Source: Pseudoalteromonas sp. MSK9-3
GTDB lineage: Bacteria > Pseudomonadota > Gammaproteobacteria > Enterobacterales > Alteromonadaceae
DNA length: 64,000 nt
Assembly (NCBI RefSeq): GCF_003590335.1
Contig: NZ_MIET01000042.1
Coordinates: 145,399-209,398 of the forward strand
Reading direction: 5' to 3'
Shown here: piece by piece, positions 38,536-47,642 of the stretch
Layout: the number at the start of each line of letters is the position of its first letter
Position numbering within the stretch: the stretch's first letter is position 1
Translations under genes and position numbers: made by a program
The notes under the pieces: model-generated
The model's input: the letters and a program-made list of their open reading frames with translations, nothing else
Told to the model about the DNA's origin: nothing
Database searches by the model: none

Positions 38536-38630
38536 GCGTATGCATTAGGGTTTTTATCGAACTTTTTTATTGACTAGTGGCTGTCATTTGCTAACGTTGA
38601 TTTGACTAAAAAATAAACGAAAGGACAGTC

Positions 38631-38804
38631 ATGAAACTTAAGTTAGCAGTCAAAAAGAAACAGTTAAAAGCGTTGTCTGATAATAATTCTATCGCGTTAA
38701 AGCAAACTATACATGTCGCGGGCGGAAAAATGGATCCCCCTTCTTTTGCGTGTGATACCGGTTATTTAGTATGTGGTGGTGATTCCATAATCAAACTTAA
38801 TTAG
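38631..38804 (+). CDS. Double-glycine-leader peptide, RiPP/bacteriocin-like precursor
   Basis: A 57-codon gene. The leader MKLKLAVKKKQLKALSDNN is highly basic, followed by IALKQTIHVAGG, a classic GG processing site at residues 31-32. The predicted core of 25 residues starts KMDPPSF and has two cysteines (Cys41, Cys48) around a GY stretch plus Ser and Thr. The basic K-rich start and VAGG resemble orphan 'class I lanthipeptide-like' precursors of Pseudoalteromonas. AGGA lies 5 bases before the ATG. No modification enzyme or C39 peptidase is nearby. A terminator follows. Confidence 0.75.
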   Translation: MKLKLAVKKKQLKALSDNNSIALKQTIHVAGGKMDPPSFACDTGYLVCGGDSIIKLN

Positions 38805-38841
38805 CCCGAGAATACAGTGTGGACGTTAATATATTTATATT

Positions 38842-38871
38842 AAAAAGCAGCATTTTATAATGCTGCTTTTT
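38842..38871. terminator. Bidirectional terminator between peptide gene and hmuV
   Basis: 13-bp stem AAAAAGCAGCATT / AATGCTGCTTTTT with a 4-base loop; works for both strands. Confidence 0.93.
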
Positions 38872-38911
38872 GTTGTTATAAGCGCTACGGTTAATTGTTG
38901 TGCGGGCTGAA

Positions 38912-39706
38912 TTATTGTATCGCAGTATGCGCAATATTAAGGCTCGGTAAGTGTTCTGCTTGTTGCGATAGCTGCGCATCTATCTGATATGTTTTTTGTA
39001 GTTGCGCACGGTTAAGTATGTCTGCTGGTTTACCCATTGCGACGACTTTGCCCTGTTCGAGCATGGTAATTGCATCGGCAAAGCTTGCTGCTAGTGCCAA
39101 ATCATGTACCACTGCAATAACAGCTGCGCCTTGATTTGCAATGTCGCGTGCTAACTTCATAACTTGGTATTGATGGTATAAATCAAGGCTAGCAGTGGGT
39201 TCATCTATAAGTAAATAGCAAGGTTTCTTTTGTGCCAGTGCTGGTAATAATTGACATAGCACTCGGGCAAACTGAACGCGCTGTTTTTCTCCTCCAGACA
39301 ATAATGTAAATGATTTATTGGCCAGCTCTGTCACGTTTAACGTATCAAGTGCTTGCTTTGAGTATGACAGTAATTGCTCATAAGGCACGTGTTCACTATG
39401 AACAAAGTGCGACATATCGACAATCTCTTGTACTGTAAAAGGAAAGTCACAGTCATAGTTTTGCGTAAGTACTGCGCGACATTGGGCAAGTTCTGTCGGC
39501 TGGTAGTCATTCATGCATTTGCTCTGGTAGGTAATGTTACCCGAATGCAGTGGTACATCGGCACACAGTGCTTTTAGCAATGTTGACTTACCAGCACCAT
39601 TTGGCCCAATCACCACATGTAATTGCCCGCATTCAACTGTGAGCTCCGCGTCATTAAGCAATGTATTACTGCCAACTTTCACACAAATGTTTTTTGCTTG
39701 TAACAT
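38912..39706 (-). CDS. hmuV: Heme ABC transporter ATP-binding protein
   Basis: A 264-residue ATPase with Walker A (GPNGAGKST), signature LLSGGEKQRVQFAR, Walker B LLIDEPTASLD and switch His (VVHDL). It drives heme import through HmuU. It starts 1 base after the hmuU stop, as the last gene of hmuTUV. Probably iron-regulated from the Fur-like site upstream of hmuT. Confidence 0.93.
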   Translation of the reverse strand: MLQAKNICVKVGSNTLLNDAELTVECGQLHVVIGPNGAGKSTLLKALCADVPLHSGNITYQSKCMNDYQPTELAQCRAVLTQNYDCDFPFTVQEIVDMSHFVHSEHVPYEQLLSYSKQALDTLNVTELANKSFTLLSGGEKQRVQFARVLCQLLPALAQKKPCYLLIDEPTASLDLYHQYQVMKLARDIANQGAAVIAVVHDLALAASFADAITMLEQGKVVAMGKPADILNRAQLQKTYQIDAQLSQQAEHLPSLNIAHTAIQ

Positions 39707-39707
39707 T

Positions 39708-40763
39708 TTAAAAGCCTCGTGATTGATATGTTTTAAGTAACATAACTAAAAAGAACGGCCCGCCGATTGCGCTGGTGATCAACCCGATGGGCAGTTCTGA
39801 GGGGAGAATTAATGTGCGGGCAAGGATGTCTGCAAGGCTTAACAAAATCGCGCCGCCGAGTATCGATGCTGGCATTAGGTAGCGATGATCTGGGCCCATT
39901 AATAAACGCATGATATGCGGTACAATAAATCCAACGAAGCCAATCATACCGGTAAGTGAAACTGATGCCCCAATACACAGTGCGGTATAAATGAAAGCTT
40001 GCTTTTTTAAAGCGGTGACGTTAACGCCTAGATGCTTGGCTTGCTGTTCACCTAGCAAATAAATATTCAGAGGCTTCGCCATTTTGAAAAAGAAAATGCA
40101 ACATACACTGATGATCACAAGCGAAGGGGTGATCATTTTAAAGCTATTTCCCGCGAGAGAACCCATTCCCCAAAACGTTAAATCACGTAACTCGGCATCA
40201 CTACTAATAAGCGTTAATATACCGATAAATGCACTTACGATGGCATTAATAGCAATGCCAGCAAGCAATAAACTAATAATTGTAAATTGGTTTCCTTGGC
40301 TTGACAGTTTATAAATCAGAGCGCAAATGACTAAGCAGCCTAAAAAAGCACCCATTGGCACAGCGTAAATACCATAAGTTTCGCTGAAGGTACTGAGTAA
40401 GCTATTACCCAGTACAATGGTGGCGATTGCCCCCAATGCTGCGCCGCTGGTTATACCGATTAACCCGGGGTCCGCGAGTGGATTTCGAAATATGGCTTGC
40501 ATTGCAGCCCCACTTGCCGCGAGTCCTGCACCGACAGCCATGGTAAGCAGCAACCGCGGTAAGCGAATTTCCCAGATGACAGCATGCTGTAGTGAATTAG
40601 CCTCTCCATAGCTCAAAATATCGACCAATTGACTTAAGTTGATATCTACACCGCCAATTGCTAAGGAAATTAACCCGATCATGAAACACACTACAAGCAG
40701 ACCGGTAACTAGCATGCGCTTAGCAGATCCAACAGGGATAAATGACTGGCTAAGAGCAAGCAT
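39708..40763 (-). CDS. hmuU: Heme ABC transporter permease
   Basis: A 351-residue FecCD-family permease with about ten helices. Family signatures include NPLADPGLIGITSGAALGA and VGFIVPHIMRLLMGPDHR. It forms the inner-membrane channel for heme with HmuV. Its ATG overlaps the hmuT stop by one base (TAATG), so translation is coupled. Confidence 0.93.
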   Translation of the reverse strand: MLALSQSFIPVGSAKRMLVTGLLVVCFMIGLISLAIGGVDINLSQLVDILSYGEANSLQHAVIWEIRLPRLLLTMAVGAGLAASGAAMQAIFRNPLADPGLIGITSGAALGAIATIVLGNSLLSTFSETYGIYAVPMGAFLGCLVICALIYKLSSQGNQFTIISLLLAGIAINAIVSAFIGILTLISSDAELRDLTFWGMGSLAGNSFKMITPSLVIISVCCIFFFKMAKPLNIYLLGEQQAKHLGVNVTALKKQAFIYTALCIGASVSLTGMIGFVGFIVPHIMRLLMGPDHRYLMPASILGGAILLSLADILARTLILPSELPIGLITSAIGGPFFLVMLLKTYQSRGF

Positions 40764-41686
40764 TATAACGCCTTTTTATCTGATGTTTGTGCCGCCCGCA
40801 AACGATAGTGATTAGGGTAGGAAACACCTGAGTGAATGGCTTTAGCAAGTTCGGTGACAGCTTGCGGAGTTCTTGGGCTCATACCAAGTAAGTAGGAACC
40901 ATTGAAGGTGAGCACCTTGTTATTTTTAACTGCGTTAGAGTATTTAAAATGCGGTATCTTCGCGACATCAAGGCTTTGACTTTTACCGTGACGACCCATA
41001 GTAATAATAACGTCTGGGTTAATTGCTATTGCAGCCTCGGTTGAAAGGGGTTTCCACCCTGAAAAATGGGCGCTTGCAACATTATGACCACCTGCGGCTT
41101 TAATAACATCGTGTGCCGATGTGTCACTGCCAGCAACCAAAGGTTGACCTGCTTTTAAGCTTAATACAAACAATACATTTGGCTTTGTTGTTGCCTGAGA
41201 TAAAATGTGCGCCAATGCTTTGCGATCGGTTTGGATATAGGCGTTTAAATCTCGTCCTTTTTGCTCGACATTAAGTAACTTAGCAACTTTAGAAATCTTC
41301 TTCTCAATGGCAAAAAAGTGATCATTTTCTGAAAATATATGTGTACTCAGGCCAATATTCTTGAGTTGCTGTATTACTTTATCAGGACCTGAATCCGCTT
41401 CTCCTAACAATAAGTCTGGGTTTAAAGACAATACGCCTTCTACATTAATATTACGTACATAGCCAACTTGGGCTTTTTCAGTGGCTTGTACCGGAAATAC
41501 ACTGGTGCTATCAACCCCAACGATCCGGCTTTGCTCGCCTAAGGCGTAAATGATTTCAGTGATTGACCCACCTGATACAACAATTCGCTCATAATTTGAT
41601 TCCGCGTTAGCCGATGGGTTGAGTAAAAATACACATAGTAAAGATATAGATAAAACAAAATGACTAGACCAAGGTTTAACTTTCAT
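40763..41686 (-). CDS. hmuT: Periplasmic heme-binding protein
   Basis: A 307-residue class III solute-binding protein. The signal peptide ends at ANA-E. Motifs include VSGGSITEIIYALGEQSRIVGVDSTS, shortened here, and the heme-pocket helix. The open frame extends 75 codons upstream across the tonB control region, but the ATG at 41686 is the one followed by a signal peptide. First gene of hmuTUV, divergent from tonB across 64 bases with a Fur-like site. Confidence 0.92.
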   Translation of the reverse strand: MKVKPWSSHFVLSISLLCVFLLNPSANAESNYERIVVSGGSITEIIYALGEQSRIVGVDSTSVFPVQATEKAQVGYVRNINVEGVLSLNPDLLLGEADSGPDKVIQQLKNIGLSTHIFSENDHFFAIEKKISKVAKLLNVEQKGRDLNAYIQTDRKALAHILSQATTKPNVLFVLSLKAGQPLVAGSDTSAHDVIKAAGGHNVASAHFSGWKPLSTEAAIAINPDVIITMGRHGKSQSLDVAKIPHFKYSNAVKNNKVLTFNGSYLLGMSPRTPQAVTELAKAIHSGVSYPNHYRLRAAQTSDKKAL

Positions 41687-41711
41687 AACAATTCCAAAGT
41701 TGCTATTATAA

Positions 41712-41742
41712 TAATGAGAATAATAACAGTTATCATTATCAC
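41712..41742. promoter_or_regulatory. Fur-box-like operator between hmuT and tonB
   Basis: Read on the minus strand: GTGATAATGATAACTGTTAT followed by TATTCTCAT, close to the Fur consensus built from GATAAT/ATTATC repeats. It sits between the two divergent starts, so it can repress both arms when iron is plentiful. Confidence 0.85.
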
Positions 41743-41750
41743 TAATCAAT

Positions 41751-42509
41751 ATGAAGATTTTAACCTGTACAAGTATTTCAATTTTGGCCCACAGTTTATT
41801 TTGGCTTGCTATGGAGCCAGAAATACCACACTTTAATGGTGGCAATGTTGCTGATGTTGTTGCTTTAAAAGTTAAAATACAGCAAGTTGCGATGAAACAA
41901 AGAGAAAGCACTCTGGTGCAGAATGTGCGACTTACAGCGCCTAACGAGACGTTATTTGATGGGAAAAAGCAGCAGTTAATTACAGTAAAAAAATCAAAAA
42001 AAGCTGAAGTATTAACTGATAAACACGTTGTTCAGCAAACAAAGGCTCTGCCTTTGCCTCAAAAAACACAAGATCCGATACCGCAGAAAAATGATAAGCC
42101 TATAGAACCTGACTTGTCAGACCCTGAACAACCACATGTCGCAGCTCTTGCGTCAGATACATCAGAAGCTGTGTCATCGAGTGCCCCCGTAGTCACTGAG
42201 CAACATAGCATGAGTGATGAGCTGGTTCACGTCAGCGCTCCCCCCTTATTCAAAGCACCTCGACCATTACTAAAATATCCATTGCGGGCTAAGCGCCGAG
42301 GCCAGCAAGGTGTCACAGTTGTCTCAATTGAGCTCAATAAACAAGGTGTCATAGTCGCTGTCGATATTGTGAAAAGCAGTGGTTTTGCTGCGTTGGATAA
42401 AGCGGCATTAAATAATGTAAAACAATGGCAGTTCTATGCTGTTGAGCAACATGGGCATGCGATTAACGCGAAGTTTACCGTGCCTGTTGAGTTTAGCCTT
42501 ACAAGTTAA
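41751..42509 (+). CDS. tonB: TonB energy-transducing protein
   Basis: A 252-residue protein with an N-terminal anchor helix (about 4-22), a Pro/Gln/Lys-rich periplasmic spacer (about 80-150), and a TonB_C domain at about 170-250 (PLLKYPLRAKRRGQQG, VVSIELNKQG, FTVPVEF). It passes proton-motive energy from ExbB-ExbD to the heme receptor. First gene of tonB-exbB-exbD, a dedicated set for this locus. Confidence 0.92.
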   Translation: MKILTCTSISILAHSLFWLAMEPEIPHFNGGNVADVVALKVKIQQVAMKQRESTLVQNVRLTAPNETLFDGKKQQLITVKKSKKAEVLTDKHVVQQTKALPLPQKTQDPIPQKNDKPIEPDLSDPEQPHVAALASDTSEAVSSSAPVVTEQHSMSDELVHVSAPPLFKAPRPLLKYPLRAKRRGQQGVTVVSIELNKQGVIVAVDIVKSSGFAALDKAALNNVKQWQFYAVEQHGHAINAKFTVPVEFSLTS

Positions 42510-42532
42510 TCACCTCTATTTGGAAAGTAATT

Positions 42533-43039
42533 ATGAATGAAGTAATCACGCAACTGGGAATGATGAAATGGCCTTTTCTGTGCTTATCATCTTTAGCACT
42601 GGCATTGATTTTGGAAAGGGTTTGGGTGCTATCTGAGGGATTTATTAAGCTAAAAAACAGCAAAGTGTTGCTTGCTCAAATGCCTTTGGACCCCGAACCA
42701 TTGCAGCTTTTTATCCAACGCTGCGTGGTGCAGTGGCGAAAACGACTCGCCTTGATCAGTTTAATTGGTATGTTAAGCCCTTTATTGGGGCTATTTGGTA
42801 CGGTATGGGGGTTAGTGGTGATGTTTAGGGAAATAGCCCACTCTCAACAAGCGGTTACACCGGCTTTATTAGCTGATGGATTATGGGGGGCAATGTATTC
42901 TACGGTCGTGGGATTAGCGATTGCGATCCCTTGTATTTTTTCCCATGGTTTATGCCAAGCGCTGGCGGGGTATATGCAAACAGAGTTGACACTATTTGCA
43001 AATGAGCGCGTCTCAAATATGCAGGTACAACATGCTTGA
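42533..43039 (+). CDS. exbB: ExbB/TolQ-family proton channel
   Basis: A 168-residue membrane protein with three hydrophobic segments and the family core LIGMLSPLLGLFGTVWG, and WGAMYSTVVGLAIAIP for the proton-path helices. It starts 23 bases after tonB and overlaps exbD by 8 bases. Length is typical of the short ExbB2 type. Confidence 0.92.
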   Translation: MNEVITQLGMMKWPFLCLSSLALALILERVWVLSEGFIKLKNSKVLLAQMPLDPEPLQLFIQRCVVQWRKRLALISLIGMLSPLLGLFGTVWGLVVMFREIAHSQQAVTPALLADGLWGAMYSTVVGLAIAIPCIFSHGLCQALAGYMQTELTLFANERVSNMQVQHA

Positions 43040-43445
43040 ACTGCCGCATAATACGAATGACTCGCTATTACCTGATCTGACCGCCTTACTTGATGTTCTA
43101 TTTATTGTATTGGTATTTTTGTTATTAAGTGTGGCAGTACAAGTGAATGTGTTGGAAGTATCGTTACCCGATTCAGGCGAGCAAGGGGAGGTGGTTTCAG
43201 AGCAATCCCCTCAAGTATTGAGCCTTACGTATGATGGTACGACAGTGAGTTATGCGCTAGACGAGCAACCTTTTAGTACCCGTGAAACCTTAATGCAGGC
43301 TGTGTCACACATAGCAAAAGAAAAGCCGCTATTTATCGCCATTGATAAACAAGCCCCCAGTGAAGAACTGGTCAGGTTACTGGCAGATCTGAGCCAACAA
43401 AATCGCCAAATCGCAAATATATTGATTGAACACAAACAAAAATAG
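43032..43445 (+). CDS. exbD: ExbD/TolR-family protein
   Basis: A 137-residue protein with one helix (about 14-40). The motif LLPDLTALLDVLFIVLVFLL holds the conserved Asp of the proton path. The ATG at 43032 inside the end of exbB gives the right N-terminus. Partner of ExbB and TonB. Confidence 0.92.
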   Translation: MLELPHNTNDSLLPDLTALLDVLFIVLVFLLLSVAVQVNVLEVSLPDSGEQGEVVSEQSPQVLSLTYDGTTVSYALDEQPFSTRETLMQAVSHIAKEKPLFIAIDKQAPSEELVRLLADLSQQNRQIANILIEHKQK

Positions 43446-43604
43446 TTATCATTTGTGTTTGGTTTGTTGTATTATGCGCCACAAGTTAAAACCGCACATT
43501 TCAGTATGGAGTTAACACCATTATTTTTGGTGAAGGAACTGAGTTAAATGGGGCACTGAAAGTACGGTTTGTTTTTGCTATTAAATAATAATCTGGAGTA
43601 CCCC

Positions 43605-45713
43605 ATGCGTTTATCTAAAATTAGTTTGTGTCTTGCCACATTGTCTCTTCCTTTGCTTGCACAGGCTAATCCACAAAGCGCTGATAATAAATCAGTGATG
43701 GCGACCTCATTAGATGCGGTAACAGTGACAGCGACGCGAACAAAGAAAACGGTATTGCAATCGGCACAGGCTGTAAATGTGGTTTCAAGCGAACAAATTG
43801 AAAAACAGTTGGAAAGTAACCTTTTTAATGTGCTTGATATGATCCCCAATGTGAGTGCCAATGGCGGTCCACGAAGTGGTGGCCAAAAGTTTAATATTCG
43901 TGGTTTTAGCGATGCCGAGGACGTATTAGTCACTGTTGATGGTATGGTACAAACGTTTGAAAAGTATCGTATGGGGAGCTTGTTTACCGATCCTGAACTA
44001 TACAGAACCGTGAGTATTAAACGAGGAACTAGTACGGTATTACATGGTGGTGGCGCATTAGGTGGGGTGGTGCAGTTAGAGCTTAAAGACGCGGCTGATT
44101 TTTTACGTGACGGCGAAACGGCAGGCGCAAAGGTTAAACTCGGTTTCGACAGCAATAATGACCAAAAAAATGGCTCTGTATTTGCCTTTGCTCGACCAAT
44201 CGAAGAGCTAGATTTACTGGCCGCTGTCGTAAAGCGTGATAGCGACGACTTTGAACTATCAAATGGAGAAATGCTAGATAACTCAGGGATTGAAAATAGT
44301 TCGTTATTGCTAAAAGCTGAGTATTTTTTAACGGATGATTCTTTATTAGGTGCGACATTTAACACCACGCAAGATGACCAAAGAACGGAGTTTAACACCA
44401 CTGATCCTGGCGCATGGGGAACGGTGTACCGTGAAGTTGAGCAAACAGTTGCCAATTTAAGTTATGAATTAACGCCATCGGATAATCAATATATTGATTT
44501 GACGCTTAAGCTCGGTTTTACCAGTAGTCAGGTCACAGAAACTGATGGCATAGGTATGCTTAAAGATTTTATCGGGATTAAATCTAACTATGAGTACAAC
44601 ATCACCACATTTGATGCGATGAATACCTCAAAGCTTGGTGAGCATACAGTCACGTATGGTGTGCAATACACAGATAAAGAAAGAGTCGGTGAAAAAACAG
44701 CTTTGCCGTGTGAACGAGTCAATTATGAAACATATGCGTGCGAGCAATATGGCACGGTGGCTGTCACTGGAGAAATGACCTCTCAACCTGGCGGTGATCA
44801 AGCGCGCACGGGTCTGTATATTCAAGATGAATTTAAGCTGCAAGATTTAACAATTGTTGCTGGTGTGCGTTATGAGCACTATGAAACGACTCCAACGGCT
44901 GAGTTTGCCTCACAGTTTAGTGCGTTAAATACGAAAGTAACGCACAGTGATTGGGCGCCTTCAATCAGTCTGAACTATCAAATTTCTCCTGAGTTTGCAG
45001 TCTTTGCCAATAGGCAGTCTGGATTTAGAGCACCGTTACTAGATGAACTTTATGACCAGTATGGTGGTCGTCAACCAGCCCTTGATTTAGAAATAGAGTA
45101 TAGCGATAACAGTGAGTTAGGGTTTGTCTATACGGTTGATAATGTGCTCAGTGACACGGATTCATTAAATGTTCGTATGATGTATTTTGATATTAATGTG
45201 GATGATGAAATTACCTCATTGACCAGCGAAAGGCAAAATCCAATGCCTAACGCACGCTATGCAAACCGTGCCAGCAATGACCGTGATGGGTTTGAATTGG
45301 AACTGGAATACGCAAATCAATATATGTATTCAAACCTCACGTACAGCACGATTGATGGAGAAGATAATACAGGCAAAGAACTGTGGTATTTACCTGCTGA
45401 TAAGTTAAGCCTTGATGCTGGTATGGCTTTGTTAGATAACACCGTGATGGTTGGCGCAAAGGTTGTACATACCTCAGACAGAGAAGTTGAAAGTTATAAC
45501 CGTCGCACGCGCGAATATAGCGTGCAAGACCATCAGAGCCATACAATATGGGATATTTATGCAAGCTGGGACATAACAACAGACGTTAACCTGCGTTTGG
45601 CTATTGATAATGTGTTCGATAAAGAATACACCGTTGTCGCTGGCACTGGTGGCGGAATTGGTGATTATGGTGTTGGCCGTAACGTAAAGACTCAAGTTAG
45701 CTGGCGTTTCTAA
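43605..45713 (+). CDS. TonB-dependent heme/hemoglobin receptor
   Basis: A 702-residue outer-membrane receptor; CTGGAGTA precedes the ATG at 43605. The signal peptide ends AQA-N, and the TonB box is DAVTVTATR. Plug motifs IPNVSANGGPR and FNIRGFSDAEDVLVTVDG are typical of heme receptors. The FRAP motif is present (GFRAPLLDELY), but no His lies before the expected NPNL site, which here reads ALDLEIE. In known receptors that His binds heme, so ligation may differ. Downstream of exbD and upstream of hmuS. Confidence 0.9.
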   Translation: MRLSKISLCLATLSLPLLAQANPQSADNKSVMATSLDAVTVTATRTKKTVLQSAQAVNVVSSEQIEKQLESNLFNVLDMIPNVSANGGPRSGGQKFNIRGFSDAEDVLVTVDGMVQTFEKYRMGSLFTDPELYRTVSIKRGTSTVLHGGGALGGVVQLELKDAADFLRDGETAGAKVKLGFDSNNDQKNGSVFAFARPIEELDLLAAVVKRDSDDFELSNGEMLDNSGIENSSLLLKAEYFLTDDSLLGATFNTTQDDQRTEFNTTDPGAWGTVYREVEQTVANLSYELTPSDNQYIDLTLKLGFTSSQVTETDGIGMLKDFIGIKSNYEYNITTFDAMNTSKLGEHTVTYGVQYTDKERVGEKTALPCERVNYETYACEQYGTVAVTGEMTSQPGGDQARTGLYIQDEFKLQDLTIVAGVRYEHYETTPTAEFASQFSALNTKVTHSDWAPSISLNYQISPEFAVFANRQSGFRAPLLDELYDQYGGRQPALDLEIEYSDNSELGFVYTVDNVLSDTDSLNVRMMYFDINVDDEITSLTSERQNPMPNARYANRASNDRDGFELELEYANQYMYSNLTYSTIDGEDNTGKELWYLPADKLSLDAGMALLDNTVMVGAKVVHTSDREVESYNRRTREYSVQDHQSHTIWDIYASWDITTDVNLRLAIDNVFDKEYTVVAGTGGGIGDYGVGRNVKTQVSWRF

Positions 45714-45722
45714 GGAACTTTT

Positions 45723-46790
45723 ATGACTCAACTATTGAAAGAATATGAACTACTTATCAACGCACAGCCGACGATGCGTGCCGTTGATGCTGCGCGTGCC
45801 TTAAAGGTGAGTGAAGCGGAACTGTTACATGCTCAAATTGGTCAAGGTGTCACTCGACTAGATGATGCACAGATCCCCACTATTTTGAAAGGCTTGAAGC
45901 GTCTTGGCTACATTATGGCATTGACGCGAAATGGTGCTGTAGTCAATGAAATTAAAGGCGTTTACGATAAGTTATATATTTCAGAGCATCAAGACAGAGT
46001 GATGGGCATTGCAATTAATCCCGGTGGAATTGATATGCGCTTGTTCTTACATAATTGGCGCAGTGTTTTTATTGTAGAAAGCGAGAAACATTCAAGCATC
46101 CAGTTTTTTGATGCTTATGGGCAAGCGGTTCACAAAGTCTTCACCACGAGTGATACTGATTTAAACGCATTTTTAAATTTACGCGAACGCTTTAAATTAA
46201 CAGAAGGATTAGAGTTTACTGTTCAACATGATGCGCGTGAAACCGAAGCGGATAGGCAGCAGTGGCATAGTCCAAGCGAGCAACAAGTTGTTGCGTTTAC
46301 ACAGGCTTGGTCTGATTTGAATGATGTACATCATTTCCCTAATTTACTCAAAGAGTTTAAATTAGCACGAATACAAGCTCTTGAATTAGCTGGGGAACCT
46401 TGGAGTGCAGAAATAAGCGCTACTGCATTAGAGTCTGTATTAACACAGTCACGAGATAAGAAAATTGAAATTATGGCATTTGTGGGCAATGCAGGTGCGG
46501 TACAAATCTACTCGGGGCCGGTACTTAATCTTAAACAAGTTGGTCCTTGGTTTAATGTACTTGATGACGCATTTAATTTGCATGTTAATACGCAAGATGT
46601 GAGTCGAGCATTTGTGGTGCGAAAACCAACCGATAACGGCGATACCATTGTGTCATCTATCGAATTCTTCGATGATAAAAATAATACCGTGTTGACGTTG
46701 TTTGGCCGTCGCGTGGAAGGCAAAACACAAAGCACAGAGTGGCAAGCGCTATGTGATAAGTTGATCTCTAGCGACCGAGAAATTGCGTAA
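45723..46790 (+). CDS. hmuS: Hemin-degrading/heme-handling protein (HmuS/ChuS type)
   Basis: A 355-residue cytoplasmic protein of duplicated halves, as in HemS/ChuS. Conserved pieces are ARALKVSEAELL, NGAVVNEIKGVY, and GNAGAVQIYSGPV in the second half with the His/Arg-type heme pocket near HVNTQDVSRAFVVRKPT. It receives imported heme and may degrade it or deliver it to partners. AAGGAA lies before the ATG, 9 bases after the receptor stop, so both are co-transcribed. Confidence 0.9.
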   Translation: MTQLLKEYELLINAQPTMRAVDAARALKVSEAELLHAQIGQGVTRLDDAQIPTILKGLKRLGYIMALTRNGAVVNEIKGVYDKLYISEHQDRVMGIAINPGGIDMRLFLHNWRSVFIVESEKHSSIQFFDAYGQAVHKVFTTSDTDLNAFLNLRERFKLTEGLEFTVQHDARETEADRQQWHSPSEQQVVAFTQAWSDLNDVHHFPNLLKEFKLARIQALELAGEPWSAEISATALESVLTQSRDKKIEIMAFVGNAGAVQIYSGPVLNLKQVGPWFNVLDDAFNLHVNTQDVSRAFVVRKPTDNGDTIVSSIEFFDDKNNTVLTLFGRRVEGKTQSTEWQALCDKLISSDREIA

Positions 46791-46831
46791 GCTTTAGCGC
46801 AAAGCGTTATATAAAGTAGATGACTGTTTTT

Positions 46832-46861
46832 AAAAACCAGTGATAACTCACTGGTTTTTTT
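46832..46861 (+). terminator. Terminator of heme operon
   Basis: 12-bp stem AAAAACCAGTGA / TCACTGGTTTTT, loop TAAC, with a T-run. Confidence 0.93.
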
Positions 46862-47225
46862 CTGTGAGCTTCGTCGTGGATATACCGGTGATGGATGCAA
46901 AAGTTGGGGCTAATTAATACCTTGTAAAGCGCTAAAAACAATGATACTAGAGAGAGCATGTTAGTAAGAGCTGCGTTCTATTAATGAACGATTTTGTGCT
47001 TTTCTTGATGTTTTTTGTTTGTTTTTAGTTGTTTTTTCGTTAAATGTCATGGAAAGTTCATCTATCTTATGCGTTAAAATTATTGACTTAAAGGTGCATA
47101 TCTATAGTATTGGATATAGACAAAAAATATGTCAGTGTTTATAAAATTCCATTACGTTGTTGTATAAGTCTAACTTGTCGTTCCGTCCTGAAGTTTTTAA
47201 GTACCGTCTAGTTTTTGCTCTATGC

Positions 47226-47237
47226 GCCCATATGGGC
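47226..47237 (+). promoter_or_regulatory. Palindrome in the cold-shock leader
   Basis: GCCCATATGGGC, a perfect 12-bp palindrome 30 bases before the cold-shock ATG. It may be an RNA structure that opens with temperature. Confidence 0.35.
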
Positions 47238-47267
47238 ATAGTTATAATTTTTTCAGGATTTAAAGAT

Positions 47268-47477
47268 ATGTCTAATACAGTAACTGGCACAGTTAAGTGG
47301 TTCAACGAGTCTAAAGGTTTTGGTTTCATTGCACAGGAAAATGGCCCAGACGTTTTTGCTCATTTCAGCGCTATTAAAGGTGACGGATTCCGTACTCTAG
47401 CTGAAGGCCAACGTGTTGAGTTCACTTTAGCAAACGGCCAGAAAGGCCCACAAGCAGAGAATATCACTTTGCTATAA
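47268..47477 (+). CDS. Cold-shock protein, CspA family
   Basis: A 69-residue OB-fold RNA chaperone. It contains GTVKWFNESKGFGFI (RNP1) and DVFAHFSAI (RNP2), both intact. It binds single-stranded RNA and prevents structure formation at low temperature. Length is standard. The ATG at 47268 was chosen over a longer upstream frame, which runs through the leader. A strong terminator follows. Confidence 0.95.
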   Translation: MSNTVTGTVKWFNESKGFGFIAQENGPDVFAHFSAIKGDGFRTLAEGQRVEFTLANGQKGPQAENITLL

Positions 47478-47493
47478 GCTCTAAAGCTTAGAC

Positions 47494-47521
47494 AAAAAGC
47501 AAGCCGAGGCTTGCTTTTTTT
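47494..47521 (+). terminator. Terminator of cold-shock gene
   Basis: AAAAAGCAAGCC, GA, GGCTTGCTTTTT with more T. Confidence 0.93.
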
Positions 47522-47599
47522 GTGCCTGGTATTTATACGGTAGGTTGTAGTCACGCTCGATTGTTAGCAGTTAATGAATAGAAGGCTGCTACTTATCTA

Positions 47600-47642
47600 A
47601 CCTCAGGTTTGGATAAGGGTTTTGGAATAGAAAGTGTTTTGA
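47600..47642 (+). mobile_element. MITE fragment, copy C (one end only)
   Basis: The first 43 bases of the MITE, with about one mismatch to copy A, after which similarity stops. The other inverted end is not found nearby. A decayed copy. Confidence 0.8.

Larger units (their letters stand above)
46791..47267. other. Long leader region of the cold-shock gene
   Basis: After the hmuS terminator, about 400 bases have no frame. The end holds the palindrome at 47226-47237. Cold-shock genes usually have long structured 5' leaders, which probably accounts for much of this stretch. Confidence 0.5.

Noticed and set aside
43441..43475. Possible second Fur box before the heme receptor
   Set aside because: Only a half-site (GTTATCATT) is visible and it overlaps the exbD stop.
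43544..44455. Long minus-strand frame (303 codons) opposite the heme receptor
   Set aside because: It lies antisense to a clearly conserved receptor, has serine-rich low-complexity translation and no family features.
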